From the NCBI RefSeq assembly GCF_014930365.1, contig NZ_JABXWI010000009.1:1-64000 (forward strand): a DNA stretch of 64,000 bases. Direction: 5' to 3'. The notes beneath the pieces are model-generated. The model ran no database searches. It was not told the origin of the DNA and saw only the letters and a list, made by a program, of their open reading frames with translations. The stretch is from Streptomyces caniscabiei (GTDB lineage: Bacteria > Actinomycetota > Actinomycetes > Streptomycetales > Streptomycetaceae). Shown here piece by piece: positions 16,941-23,943 of the stretch. The position numbers were made by a program, and so were the translations under genes. Numbering within the stretch: position 1 is the stretch's first letter; every line of letters begins with the position of its first letter.

Positions 16941-17108
16941 ATGAGCTTCCACAGCACCGCTGCCGACTTGGTCACTCTCGCCGCCGAGGGCGGCGGGGAG
17001 CACGGCGGCAACCACGAGAGCCTCAGCCCGTACCTGACCGGCGGCGGAGCATTCGTCGCCCTGATGCTGCTGCTGTGGATCACCACCCGCTTCAACCGCG
17101 ATCGCTAA
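16941..17108 (+). CDS. Small membrane protein, 55 residues
   Basis: The N-terminus MSFHSTAADLVTLAAEGGGE and a His/Gly stretch are followed by a single hydrophobic helix (GGAFVALMLLLWITT) ending FNRDR. There is no strong Shine-Dalgarno (CACGCCGACG precedes ATG). It ends 58 bases before nadD and points the same way. The function is unknown; retention beside nadD and third-position GC bias support a real gene. Confidence 0.65.
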   Translation: MSFHSTAADLVTLAAEGGGEHGGNHESLSPYLTGGGAFVALMLLLWITTRFNRDR

Positions 17109-17166
17109 TCCGCGCAAAAGGACGTTCGAACGGTGCCCGTCGGCCGGGCCGGTAGGCTCTCCACGC

Positions 17167-17877
17167 ATGGGAGAGCAGGAAATGCCTACCGGTCCGGAGC
17201 TCGACAGGGCGGCGGACCAGGCGAACGACACCACGGACGGCCGGGCCGACAGCGCCTCCGGCGCAACCGGAAACCGCCCGTCGCAGCCCGGTAGGCGCCG
17301 CCTCGGCGTCATGGGCGGCACGTTCGACCCCATCCACCACGGGCACCTCGTGGCGGCCCAGGAGGTCGCCGCCCAGTTCGGTCTCGACGAGGTCGTGTTC
17401 GTGCCGACGGGCCAGCCCTGGCAGAAGTCCCACCGCTCGGTCTCGGCGGCCGAGGACCGCTATCTGATGACGGTCATCGCCACGGCCGAGAACCCCCATT
17501 TCTCGGTGAGCCGCATCGACATCGACCGCAAGGGTCTCACCTACACCATCGACACCCTGCGTGAACTGCACGAGCTCAACCCGGACTCGGACCTGTTCTT
17601 CATCACCGGCGCCGACGCGCTCGGCCAGATCCTCACCTGGCGCGACGCCGAGGAGCTGTTCTCCCTCGCGCACTTCATCGGGGTCACCCGTCCGGGTCAC
17701 ACCCTGGCCGACCCGGGCCTGCCGGCGGGCGGGGTCTCGCTGGTCGAGGTCCCGGCGCTCGCCATCTCCTCCACGGACTGCCGTGCGAGAGTCGCCAAGG
17801 GCGACCCCGTCTGGTACCTGGTGCCGGACGGCGTCGTGCGCTACATCGACAAGCGGCAGCTGTACCGCGGCGAGTGA
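17167..17877 (+). CDS. nadD: Nicotinate-nucleotide adenylyltransferase
   Basis: Converts nicotinate mononucleotide and ATP to deamido-NAD in NAD synthesis. 236 residues; the first 45 are a non-conserved polar extension, after which the family core begins at LGVMGGTFDPIHHGHLVAAQ (nucleotidyl-transferase GGTFDPxHxGH). Other hallmarks are VFVPTGQPWQKS, FITGADALGQILTW and the ISSTDCRARVAKG block (ISST/S-R motif). ATG 17167 lies 8 bases after TAGGCT; ATG 17182 is an alternative start. The downstream order nadD, LytR-type gene, rsfS, phosphatase is typical of actinomycetes. Confidence 0.95.
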   Translation: MGEQEMPTGPELDRAADQANDTTDGRADSASGATGNRPSQPGRRRLGVMGGTFDPIHHGHLVAAQEVAAQFGLDEVVFVPTGQPWQKSHRSVSAAEDRYLMTVIATAENPHFSVSRIDIDRKGLTYTIDTLRELHELNPDSDLFFITGADALGQILTWRDAEELFSLAHFIGVTRPGHTLADPGLPAGGVSLVEVPALAISSTDCRARVAKGDPVWYLVPDGVVRYIDKRQLYRGE

Positions 17878-17893
17878 GCCGAGAGGGGCACCG

Positions 17894-19711
17894 GTGAACG
17901 ACCGATACGACGCCGGCTACGGGGGCGGCGACCAGAGTTACGAACTCGTCGGCTACGACGAGTACGGGCAGCCGGTGTACCGACAGGCGCCCGCCCAGCA
18001 GGTGCCTCAGCAACAGGCGTACGACCCCTACGGGACACAGCAGCACGGCGCACAGCAGCACGGCACGCAGCAGACCCAGGGGCAGCAGGGGTACGGCCAG
18101 GGCTACGGCTACGACCCGTACGCGACCCAGCAGCAGTACCCGCAGGGCTACGGCACCGGCGGCGCGGGCTACGACCCGGGCCACCAGGCGCCGGGGTCCG
18201 GCTACGACCCGTACGACCCCTACGGGCAGACGGCCGCCACCGGCCTGCAGGCACCCGTCACGGAGCAGACCGCCTACATCCCGCAGCAGTCGGCACCGCA
18301 GACGGCCGCCGGGGAGAACGGGCCCCTCGCCGAGGACGCCGCCCCCGAGGGCGACACCGGGGAACGGGAGTACCGCACCGAGCAGTTCGCCTTCGTCGAG
18401 GAGCCCGACGGCGACTCCGAGGACGTCATCGACTGGCTGAACTTCACCGAGAACCGCACCGAACGCCGCGAGGAGGCCAAGCGGCGCGCCAAGAGCCGGA
18501 TGGTCGCCCTGGTCGTGGTCCTCGCCCTGGTCGCGGTCGGCGGTGTCGGCTACCTGTGGTGGGCCGGCATGCTGCCCGGGGCGTCCTCCGACGAGCAGAC
18601 CGGCACCACCACCTCCGCGGCCGCCCAGAAACGGGACGTGATCGTCGTCCACCTGCACGACACCAAAGGCGGCGGCACATCCACGGCGCTGCTGGTGAAC
18701 AACGCCACCACCGGGCGGGGCGCCACGGTCCTGATCCCCAACGCCCTCGCCCTCACCGGCGACGACGGCACCACGACCACCCTCGCCAAGTCCGTCGACG
18801 ACGACGGCTCCTCCGGCACCCGTGACGCGCTCGACACCGTCCTCGGCACCGACATCGAGGGCACCTGGCGGCTCGACACCCCCTACCTGAACAACCTCGT
18901 CGGCCTCGTCGGCAACATCGACGTGGACACGAACACCGACGTGCCCGACCCCGAGGCGAAGAAGAAGGGCACCGCCCCCCTCGTCACCAAGGGCAAGGCG
19001 CAGACCCTCAGCGGCAAGATGGCCGTCGCCTACGCCACCTACCGGGCCTCCGGCGAGCCGCAGGACGCGCAGCTGAAGCGGTTCGGACAGGTCATGCAGG
19101 GGGTCCTGCGCAAGCTGTCCTCCGACGCGCAGGCCGCCACCGTCACCGTGCAGACGCTGGCCCAGATCCTCGACCCCTCGCTCAGCGACCAGGACCTCGG
19201 CACCTTCCTCGCGAAGCTCTCCGACCACGCCAAGGGCGGCGACTACGAGACCGAGCTGCTGCCCGTCCAGCAGGACGGCACGCTCAGCGCCGAGGACTCC
19301 GACAGCGTGGTCAAGGACCTGCTCGGCGGCGCCGCGAAGAGCCCCGACGCCGGGGACGCCGTCCGCGTCGGCATCCGCAACGCCACCGGCGAGAAGGACG
19401 CCACCGAACAGGCCCGCGTCGTCGTCCTCAACGGCGGCTACACGTTCCTCGACGCCGGCACGACCGGCACCGCGCAGGCCACCTCCCGGGTCACCTACTC
19501 CGACGCGGCCCGCAAACAGGACGCCGTCGAGGTCGCCAAGACCCTCGGCCTGCCGGCCGGCGCCGTCAAGAAGGGCGAGACCACGTCCAACGCCGACGTC
19601 TCCGTCGTCCTCGGCCAGGACTACGAGACGACCGACACCACCGGGACCACGGGCGCGACCGGCACGACCGGCACGACGGGGACCACCGGCACGACCGGCA
19701 CCACGGGCTGA
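17894..19711 (+). CDS. LytR-type membrane protein with degenerate LCP domain and LytR_C domain
   Basis: 605 residues from GTG 17894, after GAGAGGGG. Residues 1-130 are a Gln/Gly/Tyr-rich tail (YDPYG and TQQHG repeats), then acidic and basic stretches, and one transmembrane helix at about 201-222 (MVALVVVLALVAVGGVGYLWW). The outer part resembles the LytR-CpsA-Psr fold (VIVVHLHDTKGGG, TDIEGTWRLDTPYLNNLVGLVG) but lacks the usual RSDT-type signature and its arginines. A C-terminal LytR_C-like domain (VRVGIRNATG, from about 489) is followed by a TTG repeat tail. LCP enzymes attach polymers to peptidoglycan; here catalysis is doubtful and a structural wall role is as likely. Confidence 0.8.
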   Translation: MNDRYDAGYGGGDQSYELVGYDEYGQPVYRQAPAQQVPQQQAYDPYGTQQHGAQQHGTQQTQGQQGYGQGYGYDPYATQQQYPQGYGTGGAGYDPGHQAPGSGYDPYDPYGQTAATGLQAPVTEQTAYIPQQSAPQTAAGENGPLAEDAAPEGDTGEREYRTEQFAFVEEPDGDSEDVIDWLNFTENRTERREEAKRRAKSRMVALVVVLALVAVGGVGYLWWAGMLPGASSDEQTGTTTSAAAQKRDVIVVHLHDTKGGGTSTALLVNNATTGRGATVLIPNALALTGDDGTTTTLAKSVDDDGSSGTRDALDTVLGTDIEGTWRLDTPYLNNLVGLVGNIDVDTNTDVPDPEAKKKGTAPLVTKGKAQTLSGKMAVAYATYRASGEPQDAQLKRFGQVMQGVLRKLSSDAQAATVTVQTLAQILDPSLSDQDLGTFLAKLSDHAKGGDYETELLPVQQDGTLSAEDSDSVVKDLLGGAAKSPDAGDAVRVGIRNATGEKDATEQARVVVLNGGYTFLDAGTTGTAQATSRVTYSDAARKQDAVEVAKTLGLPAGAVKKGETTSNADVSVVLGQDYETTDTTGTTGATGTTGTTGTTGTTGTTG

Positions 19712-19716
19712 CCGGA

Positions 19717-19760
19717 CGGAGGGGGATCGGCGAGTCAGTCGCCCCGCCGATCCCCCTCCG
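19717..19760 (+). terminator. Terminator after the LytR-type gene
   Basis: Perfect 15-bp stem CGGAGGGGGATCGGC (19717-19731) with its complement (19746-19760), loop of 14 bases, starting 6 bases after the stop. Confidence 0.7.
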
Positions 19761-19888
19761 GTCCCCGGAGCCGCCGTGCCGGCGCCGCTCCGGGGCCCGA
19801 TCCGTCAACCCGTGGGGCGGTGTCGGTGGGCCGTGAGATCCTTGAACCAGCCCGCGAGGGTTCCTGACCGACGACCGAAAGCCGTGTA

Positions 19889-20335
19889 GTGACCGCCACA
19901 GACCGCTCCCTCGAGCTCATCCACACCGCCGCGCAGGCGGCCGCCGACAAGCTCGCGCACGACGTCATCGCGTACGACGTCAGCGATGTGCTGTCCATCA
20001 CGGACGCCTTCCTGCTCGCCTCCGCGCCCAACGACCGCCAGGTCAAGTCGATCGTCGACGAGATCGAGGAGCGGCTGAACAAGGAGCTCGGCGCCAAGCC
20101 GGTCCGCCGCGAGGGCGACCGCGAGGCCCGCTGGGTGCTGCTCGACTACGTCGACATCGTCGTGCACGTCCAGCACAGCGAGGAGCGGGTCTTCTACGCC
20201 CTGGAGCGCCTCTGGAAGGACTGCCCCGAGCTGGAGCTGCCCGCCGACGCCAAGGCCACCCGCGGCAAGGGTGAGGAGCACGCCAAGCTTCGGGCCGCCG
20301 AGGAGGAGGCCGAGCTGGGCGGGGAGCTGCGGTGA
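19889..20335 (+). CDS. rsfS: Ribosomal silencing factor RsfS
   Basis: 148 residues, the DUF143/Iojap family. It binds L14 on the 50S subunit and blocks subunit joining when nutrients run low. Recognisable blocks: AADKLAHDVIAYDVSDVLSI, SAPNDRQVKSIVDEIEE, EGDREARWVLLDYVDIVVHV and RVFYALERLWKDCPEL. A Glu-rich tail follows. GTG 19889 begins MTATDRSLELIHTAAQ. It overlaps the next gene by 4 bases (GTGA), so the two are translationally coupled. The nadD-rsfS neighbourhood is conserved in many bacteria. Confidence 0.96.
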   Translation: MTATDRSLELIHTAAQAAADKLAHDVIAYDVSDVLSITDAFLLASAPNDRQVKSIVDEIEERLNKELGAKPVRREGDREARWVLLDYVDIVVHVQHSEERVFYALERLWKDCPELELPADAKATRGKGEEHAKLRAAEEEAELGGELR

Positions 20336-21000
20336 CGGGCGGCACCGGCTCCGAGGACCGCAAGGGCCGGGGCCGCCGCCTCATCCTGTGGCGGCACGGC
20401 CAGACCTCGTGGAACGTGGAGCGCCGCTTCCAGGGCACCACGGACGTCGAGCTGACCGAGACCGGCCTCGGCCAGGCCCGTCGCGCGGCCCGGCTGCTGG
20501 CCTCCCTCAAACCCGACGCGATCGTCGCCTCCGACCTGGCGCGCGCCGCGAACACGGCCGCCGAGCTGGCCGCGCTCACCGGCCTGGACATCAGCCACGA
20601 CGAGGGCCTGCGCGAGACCTACGCCGGCGTCTGGCAGGGCCTCACGCACGACGAGATCATCGCCCGGTACGGCGAGGAGTACGCCGCGTGGAAGCGGGGC
20701 GAGCCGATCCGCAGGGGCGGCGGCGAGCTGGAGACCGAGGTCGCCGACCGCGCGGCCCCCGTGGTGCTCCGGCACGCCGACAAGCTCCCGGAGAACGGCA
20801 CCCTGGTCGTGGTCAGCCACGGCGGCACCATCCGCACCACCATCGGACGCCTCCTCGGCCTGGAGCCCCAGCACTGGGAGAGCCTCGGCGGCCTGTCCAA
20901 CTGCTGCTGGTCCGTCCTCGGCGAGGGCGCCCGAGGCTGGCGGCTGCTGGAGCACAACGCCGGCACGCTCCCCGAGCCGGTCCTCGGCGACGACGACTGA
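20332..21000 (+). CDS. Histidine phosphatase family protein (phosphoglycerate mutase-like)
   Basis: 222 residues. The phosphohistidine motif WRHGQTSWNVERRFQG at about 16-31 identifies the branch 1 histidine phosphatase fold; VASDLARAANTAA, LRETYAGVWQG and VVSHGGTIRTTIG supply the other catalytic residues (second His in SHGG). In actinomycetes this gene follows rsfS, and a member of the family acts as glucosyl-3-phosphoglycerate phosphatase, but the substrate here cannot be fixed from sequence. The start GTG 20332 overlaps the rsfS stop. Confidence 0.88.
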   Translation: MTGGTGSEDRKGRGRRLILWRHGQTSWNVERRFQGTTDVELTETGLGQARRAARLLASLKPDAIVASDLARAANTAAELAALTGLDISHDEGLRETYAGVWQGLTHDEIIARYGEEYAAWKRGEPIRRGGGELETEVADRAAPVVLRHADKLPENGTLVVVSHGGTIRTTIGRLLGLEPQHWESLGGLSNCCWSVLGEGARGWRLLEHNAGTLPEPVLGDDD

Positions 21001-21040
21001 GTCACGTAAGAGCCCTGGTCACACGGCTCGGGCCCCGGAT

Positions 21041-21070
21041 TTCACTTTCCGGCTGGTCGCAGGCTAAAGT
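21041..21070 (+). promoter_or_regulatory. Probable promoter of first tRNA-Ala
   Basis: TTCACT at 21041 and TAAAGT at 21065 with an 18-bp spacer, about 60 bases before the mature tRNA end. The -35 is weak. Confidence 0.45.
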
Positions 21071-21132
21071 TCTTCTTGTTCGCCCCGCCGAGCGGGGCGA
21101 AACACCGAGCGACCACCGTCTGTGTGGCGCGA

Positions 21133-21205
21133 GGGGCTATAGCTCAGTTGGTAGAGCGCCTGCATGGCATGCAGGAGGTCAGGAGTTCAATTCTCCTTAG
21201 CTCCA
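21133..21205 (+). tRNA. tRNA-Ala (anticodon GGC), first copy
   Basis: 73 bases fold as a full cloverleaf: acceptor GGGGCTA/TAGCTCC, D arm GCTC/GAGC, anticodon stem CCTGC/GCAGG with loop ATGGCAT (anticodon GGC), and T arm AGGAG/CTCCT with TTCAATT. CCA is not encoded in full (CCACA follows). It is identical to the copy at 22107. Confidence 0.97.
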
Positions 21206-21221
21206 CAGATCGGTACAGAAG

Positions 21222-21252
21222 ATCCCGTTCCCGCGAGGGAGCGGGATTTTTC
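21222..21252 (+). terminator. Intrinsic terminator of first tRNA-Ala
   Basis: ATCCCGTTCCC pairs with GGGAGCGGGAT across GCGA, then TTTTTC. An 11-bp stem with a T tract makes it the clearest rho-independent terminator in the window beside the leuS leader one. Confidence 0.88.
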
Positions 21253-21430
21253 GTGTGTGACCTGCGTCCCTTCTTGAGCAGGTGTGCCCTCGCAGGCGTA
21301 TACCTCTGCGGACGGCCTTCTTTCCCGCTCCGTACTGGGACTGGTACGAAGGCGTCGCTGACCGTATTGGTCCGGCCGTGGCAGAATCAAACGGCCGGAA
21401 GGGGGCGCGGCCCGACGGGAGGGAGAAGCG

Positions 21431-21601
21431 ATGCCTGCGAGCATCCGCGGGAGGGTCCACGACCTTCCCGCCGCGGTGGTGATGCGGAGCAAGACCACCC
21501 TCCTCTGCCCTTCCTGCGGCTCGCTCCACGTTGCCCAAGTCCTCGGTGACAACGGAGGGATCTCCTACGTGTGCACGGCCTGCGGCCACAGCTGGAGCTG
21601 A
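21431..21601 (+). CDS. Small zinc-ribbon protein, 56 residues
   Basis: The start MPASIRGRVHDLPAAVVMRS leads into a rubredoxin-like knuckle pair: CPSCGS and, 21 residues on, CTACGHSWS. Two CxxC pairs at that spacing suggest a single zinc ribbon, probably nucleic-acid or protein binding. ATG 21431 follows GGGAGAAG. The stop lies 3 bases before the next gene, so the two form an operon. Small zinc ribbons of this kind are often phage- or plasmid-derived, but no other mobile gene is present. No function assigned. Confidence 0.72.
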   Translation: MPASIRGRVHDLPAAVVMRSKTTLLCPSCGSLHVAQVLGDNGGISYVCTACGHSWS

Positions 21602-21604
21602 TCG

Positions 21605-21838
21605 ATGGGTGCACACAGGAGGAAGTGCGACTGGTGCGGCAGCGGCACCCCCATCGTCCGCGACATGGAGCCCGTCAACGCCGACTACCAGTACTGGTGC
21701 GAGGAATGCGCCCGGGCGCTGATCATAAAAGGCGACCCGATCGAGACGTACCGTGAGCTGGAGGGCGAGCCGATCTACGGCCGGCTGCTCGAAGAGCACT
21801 GCACGCTCAAGCGCTTCTACTCGTTCGTGACGGCCTGA
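21605..21838 (+). CDS. Small zinc-finger protein, 77 residues
   Basis: MGAHRRKCDWCGSG and YWCEECARALI give two CxxC knuckles about 22 residues apart, a treble-clef or ribbon zinc site. The rest (DPIETYRELEGEPIYGRLL) is amphipathic, with a further Cys in EEHCTLKRF. ATG 21605 follows the previous stop by 3 bases. It is the second gene of a two-gene unit sitting between the tRNA-Ala copies. No family recognised. Confidence 0.75.
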   Translation: MGAHRRKCDWCGSGTPIVRDMEPVNADYQYWCEECARALIIKGDPIETYRELEGEPIYGRLLEEHCTLKRFYSFVTA

Positions 21839-22036
21839 GCGTCAACTCGGCGCCCGTCCCCGGCTGTCGCTCGTCTCCGGGCCTCCACGGCCGCCCCAGC
21901 GGTCCCGTGGCGGTCCCGTGGCGGCCTGCGTGGCTACCGCCGGGGCCGGGAAGGTGAACGGCGGCTGAGCGTCAGGCCCTTCGAATCCGACAAAAGCGCC
22001 CTGATCGGTCCATAGTTCGCGGCCGACGGAAACGAT

Positions 22037-22066
22037 TTGGTGGTGCGCGCGGGGGACCGGTAATGT
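22037..22066 (+). promoter_or_regulatory. Probable promoter of second tRNA-Ala
   Basis: TTGGTG at 22037 and TAATGT at 22061 with an 18-bp spacer, 40 bases before the tRNA. This means the second copy is transcribed on its own rather than by readthrough. The rest of the 268-base gap after 21838 shows no gene. Confidence 0.5.
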
Positions 22067-22106
22067 TGGCGTCGTCGCCGGGGAAACCGGGCGGACAGCA
22101 CAGCAA

Positions 22107-22179
22107 GGGGCTATAGCTCAGTTGGTAGAGCGCCTGCATGGCATGCAGGAGGTCAGGAGTTCAATTCTCCTTAGCTCCA
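22107..22179 (+). tRNA. tRNA-Ala (anticodon GGC), second copy
   Basis: Base-for-base identical over 73 bases to the tRNA at 21133, including the GGC anticodon. The flanking sequences differ on both sides apart from the following CACAGA, so each copy has its own promoter and terminator. Confidence 0.97.
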
Positions 22180-22184
22180 CAGAA

Positions 22185-22212
22185 AAGACCCCGTCCAAGT
22201 GGACGGGGTCTT
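22185..22212 (+). terminator. Terminator of second tRNA-Ala
   Basis: AAGACCCCGTCC pairs perfectly with its complement across AAGT (12-bp stem) five bases after the tRNA, then CG. Confidence 0.8.
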
Positions 22213-22269
22213 CGCGTTGTTGCCGACGTTGACGACAGCGGCGGCGATGGCGACGACGGTGGACGCGGG

Positions 22270-22304
22270 AAGGGCGGGCCACCCCACTCGGGTGGCCCGC
22301 CCTT
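22270..22304. terminator. Terminator of the minus-strand redox operon
   Basis: AAGGGCGGGCCACCC (22270-22284) pairs perfectly with its complement (22290-22304) around CACTC. It lies 23 bases beyond the 3' end of the gene at 22327. Confidence 0.75.
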
Positions 22305-22326
22305 CTCACGTCCGTCCGTGCGTGCG

Positions 22327-23943
22327 TCAGCGACCGCTTCCCAGGGCCCGCCGGCCGCGGCCCTGGGAGAGGACCGGGAGGTTGCGGGCGGGGGCGGAGG
22401 GGCGGTTGTCCTCCTCGATGCGCAGGGCGAGCGCGGGGCAGCGGCGCACCGCGCGCAGTGCCTTCGCCTCGGCGTACTGCGGGACCTTGGCCTGGGCGAC
22501 GGTGGGGAAGCCGTCGGCGCCGAGCTGGAAGACCTCGGGGAGGATGTCGGCGCACAGGCCGTGGCCCCGGCAGAGGGTCCAGTCGACGAAGATCTTCTGG
22601 CGGCTCGCGCCGCTCTCCTCCTCGCCCGCGCCGCCCGGGATGCCGGTCGGCATACGGCCGCCCTCGAAGAGCGGCAGCACGCCCTCCACGGGCCGGCCGC
22701 AGCCGTTGCCCAGGACGTGTGCGGCGAGGTCGTCCGTGAACGCCTTGATGGTCGATTCCAGGAACATCGCGGAGCCGTCCGGGTGCGAGCAGGCGCCGCG
22801 CCGCTTGACGTTCTTCGCGACCTGCTTGAGGGCCTCCAGGGCGGCCGGACCGCCGCCGTTGAGGATGTCCTCCATGCCGCGCGCGGCGGCCGGCAGACCG
22901 AGGTAGCAGGGGCCGCACTGGCCCGCGCTCTCCTCGGCGAGCCACTTGGCGACCTGGAGCGACTCGCCGAGCGGGCAGGTGTCCTGGCTGATCGGCAGGA
23001 TCGCGCCCGCGCCGAGCGCGCCGCCCACCGCGTCCAGCGAGTTGCGCGAGACGACCGCCTCGTTGACCGTCGCCGCGTCGATCCACTTGCCGTGGTAGCC
23101 GCCGGTCAGGACGCCCTGCGGGACCGGTGGCGCGCCGGCGAGCTGGAGGATGTAGCGCAGCGGCACGCCGGTGGGTGCCTCGATCACCATGGGGCGGGCG
23201 ACCGCGCCGGAGACGGTGAGCATGACGGTGCCCGGCTCGTCGTACAGGCCGGTGTTGCCGTACCGCTCGGAGCCGATGCGGGCGCCGATGGCGAGCTGGG
23301 CGAACGTCTCCGCGTTGGACAGCAGCGTCGGCGCGCCGCCGACACCGCTCTTGGACGCGCTGGTCTTGCGGCCCGGCGGGATCGGCGGACCGCCGTCGAT
23401 GGAGCGGATCAGCGAGCCGGCGGCGCCGGTGACCATACGGACCGGGTTGCGCTGCACACTCGCGCGGATGGCGGCGCCGCGCCGGTTGCTCAGGCCGCGC
23501 TCGGCGAGGGCGGCCTCCATCGAACGCTGGGTGGATTCACGTGTCACCCCGATGACCAGTTGGCGTGCGCCCAGGGCCTCGGCGACCAGCAGGGCGCCGT
23601 CCAGGATGAGGTGCGGGGCACGGTTGATCAGCACCGTGTCCTTGCGGCAGGCGGGTTCGTCCTCGCTGCCGTTGACGACCACGACGGGTCGGATGCCGCG
23701 CTTGATCGCCGACTCGGCGACCGAGCGCAGTTTCTTGTGGAACGGGAAGCCCGCGCCGCCCCTGCCCTTGAGGTTGATCCGCTCGGACAGCTGGGCGAGT
23801 TGCTCGCCGCCCATGGGTTCGAGCGGACCGTGCACCTTCAGGTGCATGGGGAGGTCGAGTCTCTCGACGAGGTCGAAGCCCGAGGTGAGCTGGGGGAGAC
23901 CCACCACTCGGACTTCGGGGACGTCGGGAAGGGCCTCGTTCAC
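22327..23943 (-). CDS. NuoF-like flavoprotein fused to a ferredoxin domain
   Basis: 538 residues. It resembles the NADH-binding subunit of complex I (Nqo1/NuoF): INLKGRGGAGFPFHKKL is the flavin/NADH loop, NGSEDEPACRKD matches the acidic FMN loop, and an SLBB-like stretch follows. The N3-type cluster region reads ESAGQCGPCYLG plus GACSHPDG, so the first of the four usual cysteines is Ala. A C-terminal ferredoxin domain (about 440-520: DWTLCRGHGLCADILPE, then RRCPALAL) has three cluster cysteines and a His, typical of a 3Fe-4S centre. The GTG start overlaps the stop of the upstream ferric-reductase-like gene by 4 bases, so the two products probably form one electron-transfer complex. The electron donor and acceptor are unknown. 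Confidence 0.8.
   Translation of the reverse strand: MNEALPDVPEVRVVGLPQLTSGFDLVERLDLPMHLKVHGPLEPMGGEQLAQLSERINLKGRGGAGFPFHKKLRSVAESAIKRGIRPVVVVNGSEDEPACRKDTVLINRAPHLILDGALLVAEALGARQLVIGVTRESTQRSMEAALAERGLSNRRGAAIRASVQRNPVRMVTGAAGSLIRSIDGGPPIPPGRKTSASKSGVGGAPTLLSNAETFAQLAIGARIGSERYGNTGLYDEPGTVMLTVSGAVARPMVIEAPTGVPLRYILQLAGAPPVPQGVLTGGYHGKWIDAATVNEAVVSRNSLDAVGGALGAGAILPISQDTCPLGESLQVAKWLAEESAGQCGPCYLGLPAAARGMEDILNGGGPAALEALKQVAKNVKRRGACSHPDGSAMFLESTIKAFTDDLAAHVLGNGCGRPVEGVLPLFEGGRMPTGIPGGAGEEESGASRQKIFVDWTLCRGHGLCADILPEVFQLGADGFPTVAQAKVPQYAEAKALRAVRRCPALALRIEEDNRPSAPARNLPVLSQGRGRRALGSGR

Noticed and set aside
21133..22179. Prophage or integrative element between the tRNAs
   Set aside because: No integrase, replication or structural gene; only two small zinc proteins, so a full element is not supported.
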